The notes beneath the pieces are model-generated. The model saw only the letters and a list, made by a program, of their open reading frames with translations, made no database searches and was not told the DNA's origin. This document shows, piece by piece, positions 1 to 8,281 of a stretch of DNA of 64,000 nt; within the stretch, counting starts at the first letter, position 1; the number at the start of each line of letters is the position of its first letter. The translations under genes and the position numbers were made by a program. Source of the DNA: JBCCIM01 sp965263205 (GTDB taxonomy: Bacteria > Bacteroidota > Rhodothermia > Rhodothermales > JAHQVL01); the NCBI GenBank assembly GCA_965263205.1, contig CBDHHF010000010.1, positions 1-64,000 on the forward strand, in the 5' to 3' direction.

Positions 1-411
1 CGGATTATTTTGTCAGGCTTTGTTTGACTATTCGAGAGTCCTTTTACCCTACGCGATAAGAAGTGCAGGGCGGAGGAGTTCCCCACTGCAAGTTGCCTCC
101 GCCCTGATTCAGAAAGGATCGGGCAGTACTGCCCATATATTTATTTCGTGTGGCGCTCGGGGAAGTTACGTAGGGTACGTCTTAATACCCTCTATGTATA
201 TAGGAGGACGATTGTCGAAATTTCAGGAAATACACACCAGGATTCTCTGGCGCGACCGCTTAAAGAAATGACCCATAAGTGTAGGTTGTTTTGGCTGAAA
301 TATCTCCATACTGACGGATGTAAAACCCGTCCCGAATTGGCCGAAAAAATGGAACCCAACCTTTGTGTAGTACTTCAACCAGCAAGCGCTCAGTAATCTT
401 TTTATAGATCC
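1..411. other. Non-coding leader upstream of ccmF-like gene, with inverted repeats
   Basis: No convincing gene is seen. A perfect 10-bp inverted repeat (AGGGCGGAGG at 67-76 against CCTCCGCCCT at 96-105, 19-nt loop) would form a strong stem, but no T-run follows on either strand, so it is not a classic terminator. A perfect 14-bp palindrome, GGGCAGTACTGCCC, lies at 121-134. A weaker hairpin (AGGGTA/TACCCT) lies near 172-192. The region could be an upstream untranslated region or the end of a gene outside the window. Confidence 0.4.
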
Positions 412-2853
412 ATGTTAGGAATAGTAGGTCAACTGCTCATCATCACCGGTTTTGTCTCCTGCTTCATGGCCGGCGTAGCCTATTTTCTGGCTGTCCGTAA
501 GCCATTAGAAGCATCTGCATGGCAACGCATCGGCCGCGGTTCCTGGTTTACAATGACCATCTGCATCACCGTTGCCAGTGTCATTCTTTCCTACTTCTTT
601 TTCACCCATCAGTACCAGTACGCGTACGTTTGGAAAGAGTCTTCCAATGATTTGCCAGCGCACTTCCTTTTATCAGCGTTCTGGGCCGGCCAGGAAGGGT
701 CTTTCCTGCTCTGGATTCTGCTCATGAGCTTTATGGGTGTTGCGCTTGTACGGTGGGCCGGCGACTATGAGCGGCCGGTGATGACCGTGGTTTCCTTTTG
801 CCAGGTCTTCCTGCTCTCCATGATTGTCGGACTCAAGTTTGGCGAACTCAAAATTGGGTCAACGCCATTCCTGACCATTTGGGACAAATTCCCTAATACG
901 CCCGTCGGATACATTCCGGAAGATGGAAGCGGGCTGAATGACTTGCTTCAGAATTACTGGATGGCTATCCATCCGCCGATGCTCTTCGTCGGCTTTACCT
1001 CGATGGTTGCACCGTTTGCGTTCGCAGTGTCTGCGTTATGGACGAAGAAGTACACCGAATGGGTGCGGCCGGCGCTGCCCTGGACCATCTTCGCTGTAGC
1101 CATGCTCGGCATTGGCATCGCAATGGGAGGGTACTGGGCATATGAAACGCTTTCGTTTGGGGGGTACTGGGCCTGGGATCCTGTAGAGAACTCGTCGCTG
1201 GTCCCCTGGATTATCGGGGTTGCTGCGATCCATATGATGATTGTACAGAAGAAAAGTGGTGCCTCGCACAAGTCAGCACTCTTCCTTTGTGTAGCGGCAT
1301 ATATCCTGGTTGTTTACTCAACCTTCCTTACACGCAGTGGCATCCTTGGCGATGTGTCGGTACACTCGTTTGTAGATCTTGGCCTCTACAACCAGCTGTT
1401 GTTGTGGATCCTGAGTATGGCTGTTGTGGGTTTCGGGTTGTTTGGGATCCGATACAACAACTTGCCTTTGCCTCGCAAAGAGCCGGAGATGCTTTCTCGC
1501 GAGTTTATGATTTTCTCTGGCGCGTTGTTGCTCAGCGGCATTGCGCTGGTCATTTTGTTGGGTACAAGTGCTCCCATTTTGGGCCGGCTGTTCAGAGACA
1601 ACCCTTCAGCTGTACCCATTGAGTTTTATAACGTGTGGTCGCTACCCCTTTCGATTGCCTTCATTTTCCTTGCCGGCCTGGGACAGTTGTTCTGGTGGCA
1701 TAAAATGACCGTCGAGAACGTGAACAAGGTACTCTTCAAGCCAATCATTCTCTCCTTTGCGAGTGTGGCTGCGGTGCTCTGGTTCACGCCGTTTATCGAA
1801 AAAACGATGCGCCCCTTGCCTGCCAGTGCTGCGGAAGCAGCGCAGAGTGCCAACCTGCTCGGTGGCATCTCGACGTATTGGAGTGTCTATGGCGATGGCA
1901 TTATGTTATTGCTGCTCCTGCTGGTTACGTTCTTTGCGCTCTATGGTAACACGGCCGTGTTGTGGCGCATCGGACGTGGCAATGCGAGGCTTGCCGGTGG
2001 TGCCATCACCCATATCGGGTTTATGATTATGATGCTGGGTGTCATTGCGTCGAGTGGATTCAACAATCCAATTGCCAACAGCGACCTCGATGGCACCGAT
2101 CGCGAGAACTTTGTGGTTTCTCTCGGGGAGACGCGAAATGTGGAAGGATACGAGGTCACCTATCGCGGTAAAGATTTTAATGCGGAAGGCCGGCCGCAAT
2201 ACATTCTTGACTTTGTTGATACCCGTGGCCGTACCTTCACCATGAAGCCCGTGGTGTATCAGAGCAACAAAGAGCAGTGGATCCAGAATCCTGACGTGCA
2301 GATGTATTTTGAGCACGACGTATTTGTAGCCGTAACGCCAAGCGTCATGCTAGAGTCTAACACGTCGTCCGAAAGTGATGGTGCCTCAATCTCCTTGAGC
2401 AAAAGCGAGTCTGTCCCGCTTGGCAATGATGAATATCAGCTAGTGTTTCAGGATTTTGACGTCAATGTAGATTCAGAACTGGTGCCAGATTCTGTGGCGA
2501 TTGCCGTGGCTGCGCGTTTGAGTCTTACGAGTAAGGCAACAGGCGAAGTACGTACGCTGAATCCGATTTACCTCGTGCTCGAAGATGGCCGGCAGCAGTT
2601 CATCCAGAATCGCGTGGGCGATTGGGGGATAACGGTTACGTTCTCTGGCATGAATGTCAACAACGGAAGCGCCAACTTCATCGTCGAAGGTGCCAAAGTT
2701 GGCGCTGAAGATTGGATTGTAGTGCAGGCGTATGAAAAGCCGTTTATCAACCTGGTCTGGATTGGCATTATTATGCTGTCGATTGGGTTCTTTATTTCGA
2801 TGGCGCGGCGTATTCAAGACCAGCGCTTCGCGCTCCAACGCGCGCGCGGCTGA
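412..2853 (+). CDS. ccmF: CcmF/CcsA-type cytochrome c heme lyase subunit
   Basis: Large polytopic inner-membrane protein (813 aa) of the heme-handling CcmF/CcsA family, which attaches heme to apocytochrome c on the periplasmic side. The diagnostic tryptophan-rich WWD motif is visible around residues 247-263 (GGYWAWDPVENSSLVPW), with the AIHPPML segment nearby. Many hydrophobic segments fill the first ~560 residues. A soluble periplasmic region follows (about 565-770), then a last membrane helix and a basic tail. Length is in the upper range for CcmF. The ATG at 412 follows an A/T-rich stretch with no clear Shine-Dalgarno. No other ccm gene is next to it here, and partners may lie upstream of the window. 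A strong terminator follows. Confidence 0.9.
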   Translation: MLGIVGQLLIITGFVSCFMAGVAYFLAVRKPLEASAWQRIGRGSWFTMTICITVASVILSYFFFTHQYQYAYVWKESSNDLPAHFLLSAFWAGQEGSFLLWILLMSFMGVALVRWAGDYERPVMTVVSFCQVFLLSMIVGLKFGELKIGSTPFLTIWDKFPNTPVGYIPEDGSGLNDLLQNYWMAIHPPMLFVGFTSMVAPFAFAVSALWTKKYTEWVRPALPWTIFAVAMLGIGIAMGGYWAYETLSFGGYWAWDPVENSSLVPWIIGVAAIHMMIVQKKSGASHKSALFLCVAAYILVVYSTFLTRSGILGDVSVHSFVDLGLYNQLLLWILSMAVVGFGLFGIRYNNLPLPRKEPEMLSREFMIFSGALLLSGIALVILLGTSAPILGRLFRDNPSAVPIEFYNVWSLPLSIAFIFLAGLGQLFWWHKMTVENVNKVLFKPIILSFASVAAVLWFTPFIEKTMRPLPASAAEAAQSANLLGGISTYWSVYGDGIMLLLLLLVTFFALYGNTAVLWRIGRGNARLAGGAITHIGFMIMMLGVIASSGFNNPIANSDLDGTDRENFVVSLGETRNVEGYEVTYRGKDFNAEGRPQYILDFVDTRGRTFTMKPVVYQSNKEQWIQNPDVQMYFEHDVFVAVTPSVMLESNTSSESDGASISLSKSESVPLGNDEYQLVFQDFDVNVDSELVPDSVAIAVAARLSLTSKATGEVRTLNPIYLVLEDGRQQFIQNRVGDWGITVTFSGMNVNNGSANFIVEGAKVGAEDWIVVQAYEKPFINLVWIGIIMLSIGFFISMARRIQDQRFALQRARG

Positions 2854-2875
2854 GTTGTGCATCTAACAGAAATTG

Positions 2876-2908
2876 AAAAGGGGAGTTGATTTCAGCTCCC
2901 CTTTTTTT
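2876..2908 (+). terminator. Rho-independent terminator after ccmF
   Basis: AAAAGGGGAG (2876-2885) pairs perfectly with CTCCCCTTTT (2896-2905) across a 10-nt loop, and the T-run continues to 2908. It lies 23 bp after the ccmF stop codon. Confidence 0.85.
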
Positions 2909-2956
2909 GTGGATGAAACTTGTGCCGGGTACGTATCGTCTTAATTGAAATGCAAC

Positions 2957-2970
2957 AGACCGATTGGTCT
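2957..2970. promoter_or_regulatory. NemR-like TetR operator, copy 1 (autoregulatory)
   Basis: AGACCGATTGGTCT has perfect AGACC/GGTCT arms around GATT. It lies 5 bp before the tetR ATG. The surrounding 18 bp (AACAGACCGATTGGTCTT) recur exactly before the thioesterase gene at 3618. The shape matches the AGACC-N4-GGTCT box known for NemR-type TetR repressors. Confidence 0.75.
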
Positions 2971-2975
2971 TTTTT

Positions 2976-3569
2976 ATGTCCAAGGGAGAAGAAACACGAC
3001 GAGAAATCCTGGCCCGGACGGTCGGGTTATTTAACCGGCAGGGCTATGCCGGCGTCTCGTTGTCCCAAATCATGGATGCGACAGGACTGAAGAAAGGCGG
3101 GATTTACAACCACTTTCCCAGTAAAGAGCAATTGGCCCTGGATGTGTTCGATTACGCTATTGGCAAAGTGCGCGAGCGTTTTGTCGAAGGATTGCGTGGG
3201 AAAAAGACAGCGGGTGAGCGCTTGCATGCCATCCTGGCTATCATGGCGCGCTATGTAACCGATCCACCGGTGGATGGTGGGTGTCCGGTTAACAATGCGG
3301 CTGTTGACAGTCTGTATACGTTTCCGGCGCTGCAAGCGCGGGCGCGGGCCGGCATGGAAGAGTTGCAACAATACATCCGAAGCACGGTGGAGAAAGGGAT
3401 TGCCCGAAAAGAACTCAGCGCGACCCTTGATCCGTTCCAGGTTGCCTCTGTCATGCTTGCTGCGCTCGAAGGGGCACTGACGATGAGCAAGCTGTATAAC
3501 GATCCTGTTTATATGCAGCGGGCCGTTGCGCACCTGGCAGCCTTTGTCGATCAACATACATTAACCTAA
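2976..3569 (+). CDS. TetR/AcrR-family transcriptional repressor (NemR-like)
   Basis: 197-aa regulator with an N-terminal TetR helix-turn-helix (about residues 5-50; motif GLKKGGIYNHFPSKEQL is typical of TetR recognition helices) and an all-helical ligand-binding C-terminal domain. I chose the ATG at 2976; an in-frame TTG at 2964 lies inside the operator palindrome and is less likely. The same palindrome stands immediately before this gene and before the next one (3618), so the protein probably represses itself and the thioesterase. In E. coli the related NemR senses electrophiles through cysteines. The single Cys here (in GGCPVNN) could have such a role, but that is a guess. Confidence 0.88.
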   Translation: MSKGEETRREILARTVGLFNRQGYAGVSLSQIMDATGLKKGGIYNHFPSKEQLALDVFDYAIGKVRERFVEGLRGKKTAGERLHAILAIMARYVTDPPVDGGCPVNNAAVDSLYTFPALQARARAGMEELQQYIRSTVEKGIARKELSATLDPFQVASVMLAALEGALTMSKLYNDPVYMQRAVAHLAAFVDQHTLT

Positions 3570-3587
3570 TTTTTTTTGCCCTAAAAC

Positions 3588-3601
3588 AGACCGATTGGTC
3601 T
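3588..3601. promoter_or_regulatory. NemR-like TetR operator, copy 2
   Basis: Second exact copy of AGACCGATTGGTCT, 16 bp before the thioesterase ATG and 18 bp after the tetR stop. It has the same flanks as the copy at 2957. Confidence 0.75.
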
Positions 3602-3617
3602 TAAATAGATAACTGCA

Positions 3618-4106
3618 ATGGAAAAATATCCAATGAGTAAGACGGTCGTACGCTTTCAGGATTGTGATGCCTTTGGGCACCTGAACAATGCGAGTTTTAT
3701 CACCTACTTCATCAATGCCCGTGAAGACCATTTGCGCGAGTACTATGATTTTGACCTGTATGAGCACGCGCGTTCATCGAACAATAACTGGTTCATCGGC
3801 CGGCACGAGATTGCCTATCTGAGGCCGGCGGCACTGGGCGAAACGGTGAGTATCCAGACGGGATTGTTGCAATTCTCCAATCGTAGCCTGGTTGTAGAAG
3901 GAATTATGTTTGACGAAGCGGCGAAGAAAATCAAGGCTGTCCAGTGGACAACGTTTCGGTATGTAGACGTACAGCGTGGCCGCGCAGCGGAGCATCCAGC
4001 GTCGATCACAAATTTATTAGCCAGCGTGGTGCTGGAAGACGTGGAGCGGGAGAGTTTGGATGGGCGTATTCGCCAGCTCAAGAAGACCGGTAGCGTGGCT
4101 GTATAG
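3618..4106 (+). CDS. Acyl-CoA thioesterase, 4HBT hotdog family (YbgC/FadM-like)
   Basis: 162-aa single-domain hotdog protein expected to hydrolyse acyl-CoA thioesters in the cytoplasm. The 4HBT signature is clear at about residues 12-40: RFQDCDAFGHLNNASFITYF contains the D-x-F-G-H-x-N pattern in which Asp acts in catalysis. Length is normal for the family. It sits 48 bp after tetR on the same strand, with its own copy of the TetR palindrome at 3588-3601, so it is probably the regulated target. A second in-frame ATG lies at 3633. Substrate cannot be told from sequence. Confidence 0.87.
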   Translation: MEKYPMSKTVVRFQDCDAFGHLNNASFITYFINAREDHLREYYDFDLYEHARSSNNNWFIGRHEIAYLRPAALGETVSIQTGLLQFSNRSLVVEGIMFDEAAKKIKAVQWTTFRYVDVQRGRAAEHPASITNLLASVVLEDVERESLDGRIRQLKKTGSVAV

Positions 4107-4354
4107 CGTGGGGAAAAACTTGCCGTACGCCGCGTTAATTTAACGAATGTGCAAGTATGTAGTAGAAACTTTTGAACCGGACAGAAGGGTTATGTAATAC
4201 TTAAAAACGCCCAAAATGGTACGAATCACCCCATTTTGGGAGCAAAACCATAGTCGGGAAACCAGGGTGATCCGGGATTTCTCATCGATGGCTTTAATAA
4301 CGGACAAATTTGCCGATAGATGAGCCATAACCTCTAAACGATGAGTGGATACCT

Positions 4355-4762
4355 ATGGTAGAGTACAAAAACGGCACGCACGCCAGTGGCTCGGGCATGG
4401 AAACATGGCAAATGGAGGCACTGCGTCGCACGCTCGAAGGAAACACACAATTAAGCACACTCACAGGAATGATGAACGCAGCCGGGAATCCAACCCGTAT
4501 GGCGATTCTGTATTTGCTGTGGCGTAAAGAGGAAGTTCGCGTAAACGATCTTGCCTCCATTCTTAGACTCACATCGCCTGCTATCTCACAGCAGTTGAAA
4601 AAACTCAAAAAACAAGCCCTGGTAGATCACCGGCGTGATGCGCAGACGGTTTACTATCGGTTGAATAAAAAATCTGCATTCGTGCAGCACTTTTTGATCA
4701 GATTTTTTGAGCAGGAAATGTTCTACAGGGAAGCGAATCCATCAGACAACCCTGAAGAATAA
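4355..4762 (+). CDS. ArsR-family winged-helix regulator lacking cysteines
   Basis: 135-aa protein with an ArsR/SmtB-type winged helix at about residues 40-110. The pattern NPTRMAILYLL, then VNDLASILRLTSPAISQQLKKLKKQALV and a YYRLN wing, is typical. It contains no cysteine at all, so it lacks the CxC arsenic-sensing motif and cannot be a classical arsenite sensor despite the fold and despite an arsenic cluster 7 kb away. The ~35-residue N-terminal tail is longer than usual. It stands alone, with 250 bp of untranslated sequence upstream and paired hairpins downstream. Signal and targets are unknown. Confidence 0.82.
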   Translation: MVEYKNGTHASGSGMETWQMEALRRTLEGNTQLSTLTGMMNAAGNPTRMAILYLLWRKEEVRVNDLASILRLTSPAISQQLKKLKKQALVDHRRDAQTVYYRLNKKSAFVQHFLIRFFEQEMFYREANPSDNPEE

Positions 4763-4818
4763 GCTATCGCAATAGACAGTAACGGGTATTGTATTTCATT
4801 TTTTAGTACCCTGTTAGG

Positions 4819-4870
4819 ATGGCGTGTACCTTTGCAGGTATACGACGCCATGCTATAACTATATAGCATG
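4819..4870. other. Two overlapping, mutually exclusive hairpins
   Basis: Hairpin A pairs ATGGCGT plus GTACC with GGTAT and ACGCCAT (4819-4851). Hairpin B pairs CATGCTATA (4849-4857) perfectly with TATAGCATG (4862-4870) across loop ACTA. The CAT at 4849-4851 belongs to both stems, so only one can form fully. No T-run follows. Confidence 0.4.
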
Positions 4871-4957
4871 CACCAGATTTTACGGATCTTGTACGGGTCG
4901 GTATGAAGAGATTTTCCGACGCCCTCTGGGTGCGGCGGTTTTAAACAAGGGCGCAGT

Positions 4958-5173
4958 ATGATCGAACATGAGGATATTCCACATAAGCGGTCAGCCACGT
5001 CCGCCAACGATGATGCGCAAATCTCTGCTCAAAATTATCATCAGAAAATCGTCGCCCGTCAGTGCCTGAACAAGTTGGTTGACATCAAGACAGCGCTCTC
5101 CCGTCAAAACAGGTTATTGGAGTTGCTGATCGACCATGCAAATGCCGGCCGGATCCGAAATTCATCAACCTGA
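4958..5173 (+). CDS. Small hypothetical protein
   Basis: Possible 71-aa protein with a helical, charged C-terminal half (residues about 25-62). I do not recognise it. It is in the right orientation and 87 bp before the receiver-HPt gene, with a weak purine stretch (AAGGGCG) before the ATG. Coding is plausible but unproven. Confidence 0.35.
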   Translation: MIEHEDIPHKRSATSANDDAQISAQNYHQKIVARQCLNKLVDIKTALSRQNRLLELLIDHANAGRIRNSST

Positions 5174-5260
5174 AAAATACTGTCTCAAGCTTGAGCAAGA
5201 TAAGTCGATATAGGCTAGTAAGCGTATCGATTATCAAATGACCAGTTGTAGGCGGTTCCT

Positions 5261-6025
5261 ATGCACATTCTATTAGCGGAAGACAACCCGGTAAACCAAA
5301 AGGTAGCATTGCGGATGCTGGAGAGAATTGGATTCTCTGCAGAGGTGGCGAATAATGGGGTTGAAGCACTCGCCGCGTTGGAGCGTTCACATTACGATGT
5401 GATTCTGATGGATATGCAGATGCCCGAAATGGACGGCCTGGAAGCTACACGTCGCATCGTTGAGAAATATCCAGAACCTGAGCGTCCGTATATCATTGCG
5501 CTCACTGCTAACGCCATGCAGGGCGACCGCGAACGGTGCATCGCAGCTGGGATGAACGATTACATCAGCAAACCCATCCGTATGGAGGACCTGCATGAAG
5601 CGTTCGACCGGTGTCCGGTAAAACCGAAAGCGCAGGAAGAAGAAGCCGGCGAAGAATCTGTCACAACCGTGATCAATTTTGCCGTTCTGGATGAATTGAT
5701 CACCATGCTTGGGAATGATGTCGATTTTGCCAGTGGGCTCATTAACGATTTTCTGGAAGATGGTGCTGAATTGCTGAAGAATATCCGCGGCGCCTATGAA
5801 GGAGGAAATGCAGCCGAATTAGAACGGGCAGCACACACCCTTAAGTCCAGTAGCGCCACATTTGGTGCCAACGATGCTGCACAACTCTGCAAACAGCTCG
5901 AATCAATCGGCAAACAAGCCAAAATGGACGACATGACAACGCCCAAATTAATTGGCGAGCTGGAGGCCATTTTCAAAGTAGTTAGCAAAGAATTGGTGTC
6001 CTACATCAATCGGCAGGCCGCATAA
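5261..6025 (+). CDS. Stand-alone receiver-HPt phosphorelay protein
   Basis: 254 aa with a complete CheY-like receiver (residues 1-118) joined by an acidic linker to an HPt domain (about 138-250). The receiver has the acidic pair at E7/D8, the phospho-acceptor Asp51 in DVILMDMQMPEMDG, the Thr/Ala switch ALTANAM and Lys104 in SKPI. The HPt site is His192 in AAHTLKSSS. This is the architecture normally found at the C-terminal end of hybrid histidine kinases, here with no kinase domain. It could act as a diffusible relay between a hybrid kinase and a final regulator. No kinase is adjacent, so the partner is unknown. Confidence 0.9.
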   Translation: MHILLAEDNPVNQKVALRMLERIGFSAEVANNGVEALAALERSHYDVILMDMQMPEMDGLEATRRIVEKYPEPERPYIIALTANAMQGDRERCIAAGMNDYISKPIRMEDLHEAFDRCPVKPKAQEEEAGEESVTTVINFAVLDELITMLGNDVDFASGLINDFLEDGAELLKNIRGAYEGGNAAELERAAHTLKSSSATFGANDAAQLCKQLESIGKQAKMDDMTTPKLIGELEAIFKVVSKELVSYINRQAA

Positions 6026-6046
6026 CTTCCAGTTTGAGACGCCTGG

Positions 6047-7156
6047 CTAATTAATTACTGCTTCGTTTGCCAGGACGCGCCCATTCTCTGTGAGTTTGAG
6101 ATGTTTACCCGTCAGTTCGACGAGGCCGCGTTGCTCTGAGTATTTAACAATCCGTGAGGCAAAAACCGCATCCCATGTAAGATGGTCTTCCAGGTGGTCC
6201 ACCTGGTTTTCCCTGTACTCATCGGGGGTGCCTTCGTGGTTTGCCAGGTGGATAGTGAGCATCTTGGCGGCAAAATTTAGGCGCTGGAGCCGCCGACGCC
6301 TGAGTACAGAAACGACACCTTGGCCCGGAGCAAACATCAACGCAAGCACAAAGGAGAAGCCAACAACTGTAGCCATTGAGCCGGCGATCGACGTATCGAA
6401 GAAATGCGCAATCCAGTAGCCGGCAATCGCGTCGCCAATACTTATCGCCAGACTCAACCCAATCAAACGCGGTAGCTTATCCGTTAACAAGTTGGCCGTG
6501 GCGGCAGGGCCAACCATCAGGGCAACCACCAGGATCGAGCCCACCGCATCAAAAGCCCCTACAGCCGTTACCGATACCAGGCCCATCAAGCCGTAATGCA
6601 ATACACCCGGTAAGAAGCCGAGCGCTGCTGCGAGGCCAGCGTCAAACGTGGCCAGTTTCAATTCTTTGTAGAAGAGGGTGATGAAGCCGATGTTGAGCAG
6701 TAAAATGATCGACATCACCCATAAGGCGCGTGGGCCGAGATCCAGGCCGGCGAAGGTTAGCCGGTCAAACGGGGCAAATGCGAGTTCGCCAAGCAAAACG
6801 GCATCTGTATCGAGGTGTACATCGCCGGCGTACTGTGCAATCAAAATAACGCCAATACTGAACAGTGCAGGGAAAACGAGGCCAATGGCAGCATCTTCTT
6901 TGACCAGTTTGGTTCGATAGATAAGTTCAACGAGTACCACCGTTAATACCCCCATCAAGGCTGCAGCTAGAATAAGTAGCGGGGCATTCAGGTCGTTGGT
7001 GATTAAAAACGCAACAACGATACCCGGTAGTATGGCGTGACTGATTGCATCGCTCATCATAGCCATCTTTCTGAGAACGAGAAAGACGCCCGGTAATGCA
7101 CAGGCTGCAGCCACGACAATCGCAATCAATTGTATTTCGATTTGCGGTTGCGTCAT
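6047..7156 (-). CDS. Mn/Zn ABC transporter permease with C-terminal winged helix (second permease)
   Basis: 369-aa ABC-3 family permease. Residues 1 to ~285 form the usual eight or so membrane helices (ALPGVFLVLRKMAMMSDAIS is the conserved start). A cytoplasmic tail of ~85 residues follows and resembles a DtxR/winged-helix unit (VDHLEDHLTWD, then QRGLVELTGKHLKLTENG). The start at 7156 was chosen because its ATG overlaps the stop of the upstream permease by 4 bp (ATGA), a translational coupling signal; the longer reading frame begins inside that gene. It is the last gene of the importer operon. The tail could sense metal or regulate transport, which is inference. Confidence 0.9.
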   Translation of the reverse strand: MTQPQIEIQLIAIVVAAACALPGVFLVLRKMAMMSDAISHAILPGIVVAFLITNDLNAPLLILAAALMGVLTVVLVELIYRTKLVKEDAAIGLVFPALFSIGVILIAQYAGDVHLDTDAVLLGELAFAPFDRLTFAGLDLGPRALWVMSIILLLNIGFITLFYKELKLATFDAGLAAALGFLPGVLHYGLMGLVSVTAVGAFDAVGSILVVALMVGPAATANLLTDKLPRLIGLSLAISIGDAIAGYWIAHFFDTSIAGSMATVVGFSFVLALMFAPGQGVVSVLRRRRLQRLNFAAKMLTIHLANHEGTPDEYRENQVDHLEDHLTWDAVFASRIVKYSEQRGLVELTGKHLKLTENGRVLANEAVIN

Positions 7157-8280
7157 GCTACGTCTCCGGTGGTGAACCTGTCTTGCATCAACTCCTCTAC
7201 GTACATTTGGCCGCGCGGGGTAAGGGACCAATCACCCGAAGGCACGCGCTCCACAAGGCCTAATTCGGCAAGCCGTTCGAGACTGCGCTCTGTTTTTGCA
7301 GCCATCTCATTCATTACGTTTAATACGGCTTCAGCGTGTGGGTGCGTCATGGGGCTATGTTGTGCCGCCAGTGCGTATACATCAAGCAAAACAGCATCTA
7401 ACTTTAGCTTTTGTGCGTTGCGTCGGTTACGGATCCAGCGCCAGAGTAGGCCTCGGTTGGGGGCCAGGAATAGCGAAACCACAACGATGCCGCTAATGAC
7501 CAGCACAATGGTTGGTCCGGTGGGCAGGTGGGTAGTGGTGCTGCTGAAAAATGCGCCAAACACGCCGGCCAGCGCCCCAAATAACGCACTGAGTGACACC
7601 ATAATTCCGAGCCTGTTGGTCCATTGCCGTGCTGCAACTGCCGGGGCAATTATCATCGCGCTCATAAGTACCACGCCCACGGTTTGCAGGCCAATCACAA
7701 TAGCGACAACGAGTAGCGATGTGAGCAGCATATCGAGGTAACGAATAGGCATGCCGAGGCTCTGACCGTATTCCGGATCGAATGCCAGTAATTTGAATTC
7801 TTTCCAGAAGAGCAATGTCGGGATGAGGGCGATCGCGCCAAAGATGCACATGGTTAGCACTTCCTCAAGGACAAGTGCAGCGGCCTGGCCAAACAGAAAG
7901 GTACTCAGGCCGGCCTGGTTGGCGTTGGGCATTTTTTGAATGATGGTCAGCAAGACGAGTCCAAAGCCAAAAAATACCGACAGAATGGTACCCAGTGCAC
8001 TGTCGTAGGAAACGCGGGTTGAGATGGAAATAGAAGAAACGAGCAACGTGGCGATCAAGCCGGCGGCCATGGCACCCAGCATCAGGCCCAGCGATGTTTT
8101 GGTACCCGTGATTAGAAACGCCAGCGCAATACCCGGAAGCGCGGCGTGTGATATGGCATCGCCAAGCAGACTCTGTTTTCGCAATACAGCAAAGGTGCCA
8201 AGGGCACCGCTCACGATACCCAATAAAGCAGCACCTAGTGCCACAACCTGAAACGTATAATCTGACAACAGGCCCAACAT
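7153..8280 (-). CDS. Mn/Zn ABC transporter permease with C-terminal winged helix (first permease)
   Basis: 375-aa ABC-3 permease. The membrane part covers residues 1-285 (GALGTFAVLRKQSLLGDAIS near the start). A basic linker and a ~85-residue C-terminal domain follow, with helical MNEMAAKTERSLERLAELGL and a wing-like SGDWSLTPRGQ, again like the DNA-binding part of DtxR repressors. It begins 1 nt after the ATPase gene ends and overlaps the next permease by 4 bp, so all three are co-translated. Together the two permeases form the heterodimeric channel of a TroCD/MntCD-type importer. Confidence 0.9.
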   Translation of the reverse strand: MLGLLSDYTFQVVALGAALLGIVSGALGTFAVLRKQSLLGDAISHAALPGIALAFLITGTKTSLGLMLGAMAAGLIATLLVSSISISTRVSYDSALGTILSVFFGFGLVLLTIIQKMPNANQAGLSTFLFGQAAALVLEEVLTMCIFGAIALIPTLLFWKEFKLLAFDPEYGQSLGMPIRYLDMLLTSLLVVAIVIGLQTVGVVLMSAMIIAPAVAARQWTNRLGIMVSLSALFGALAGVFGAFFSSTTTHLPTGPTIVLVISGIVVVSLFLAPNRGLLWRWIRNRRNAQKLKLDAVLLDVYALAAQHSPMTHPHAEAVLNVMNEMAAKTERSLERLAELGLVERVPSGDWSLTPRGQMYVEELMQDRFTTGDVA

Positions 8281-8281
8281 A

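Noticed and set aside
4355..4762. Arsenic sensor for the ars cluster at 11.5-14.3 kb
   Set aside because: It has no cysteines and is 7 kb away on the other strand.
7130..7741. Plus-strand frame over the permease genes
   Set aside because: Antisense to two well-supported permeases.
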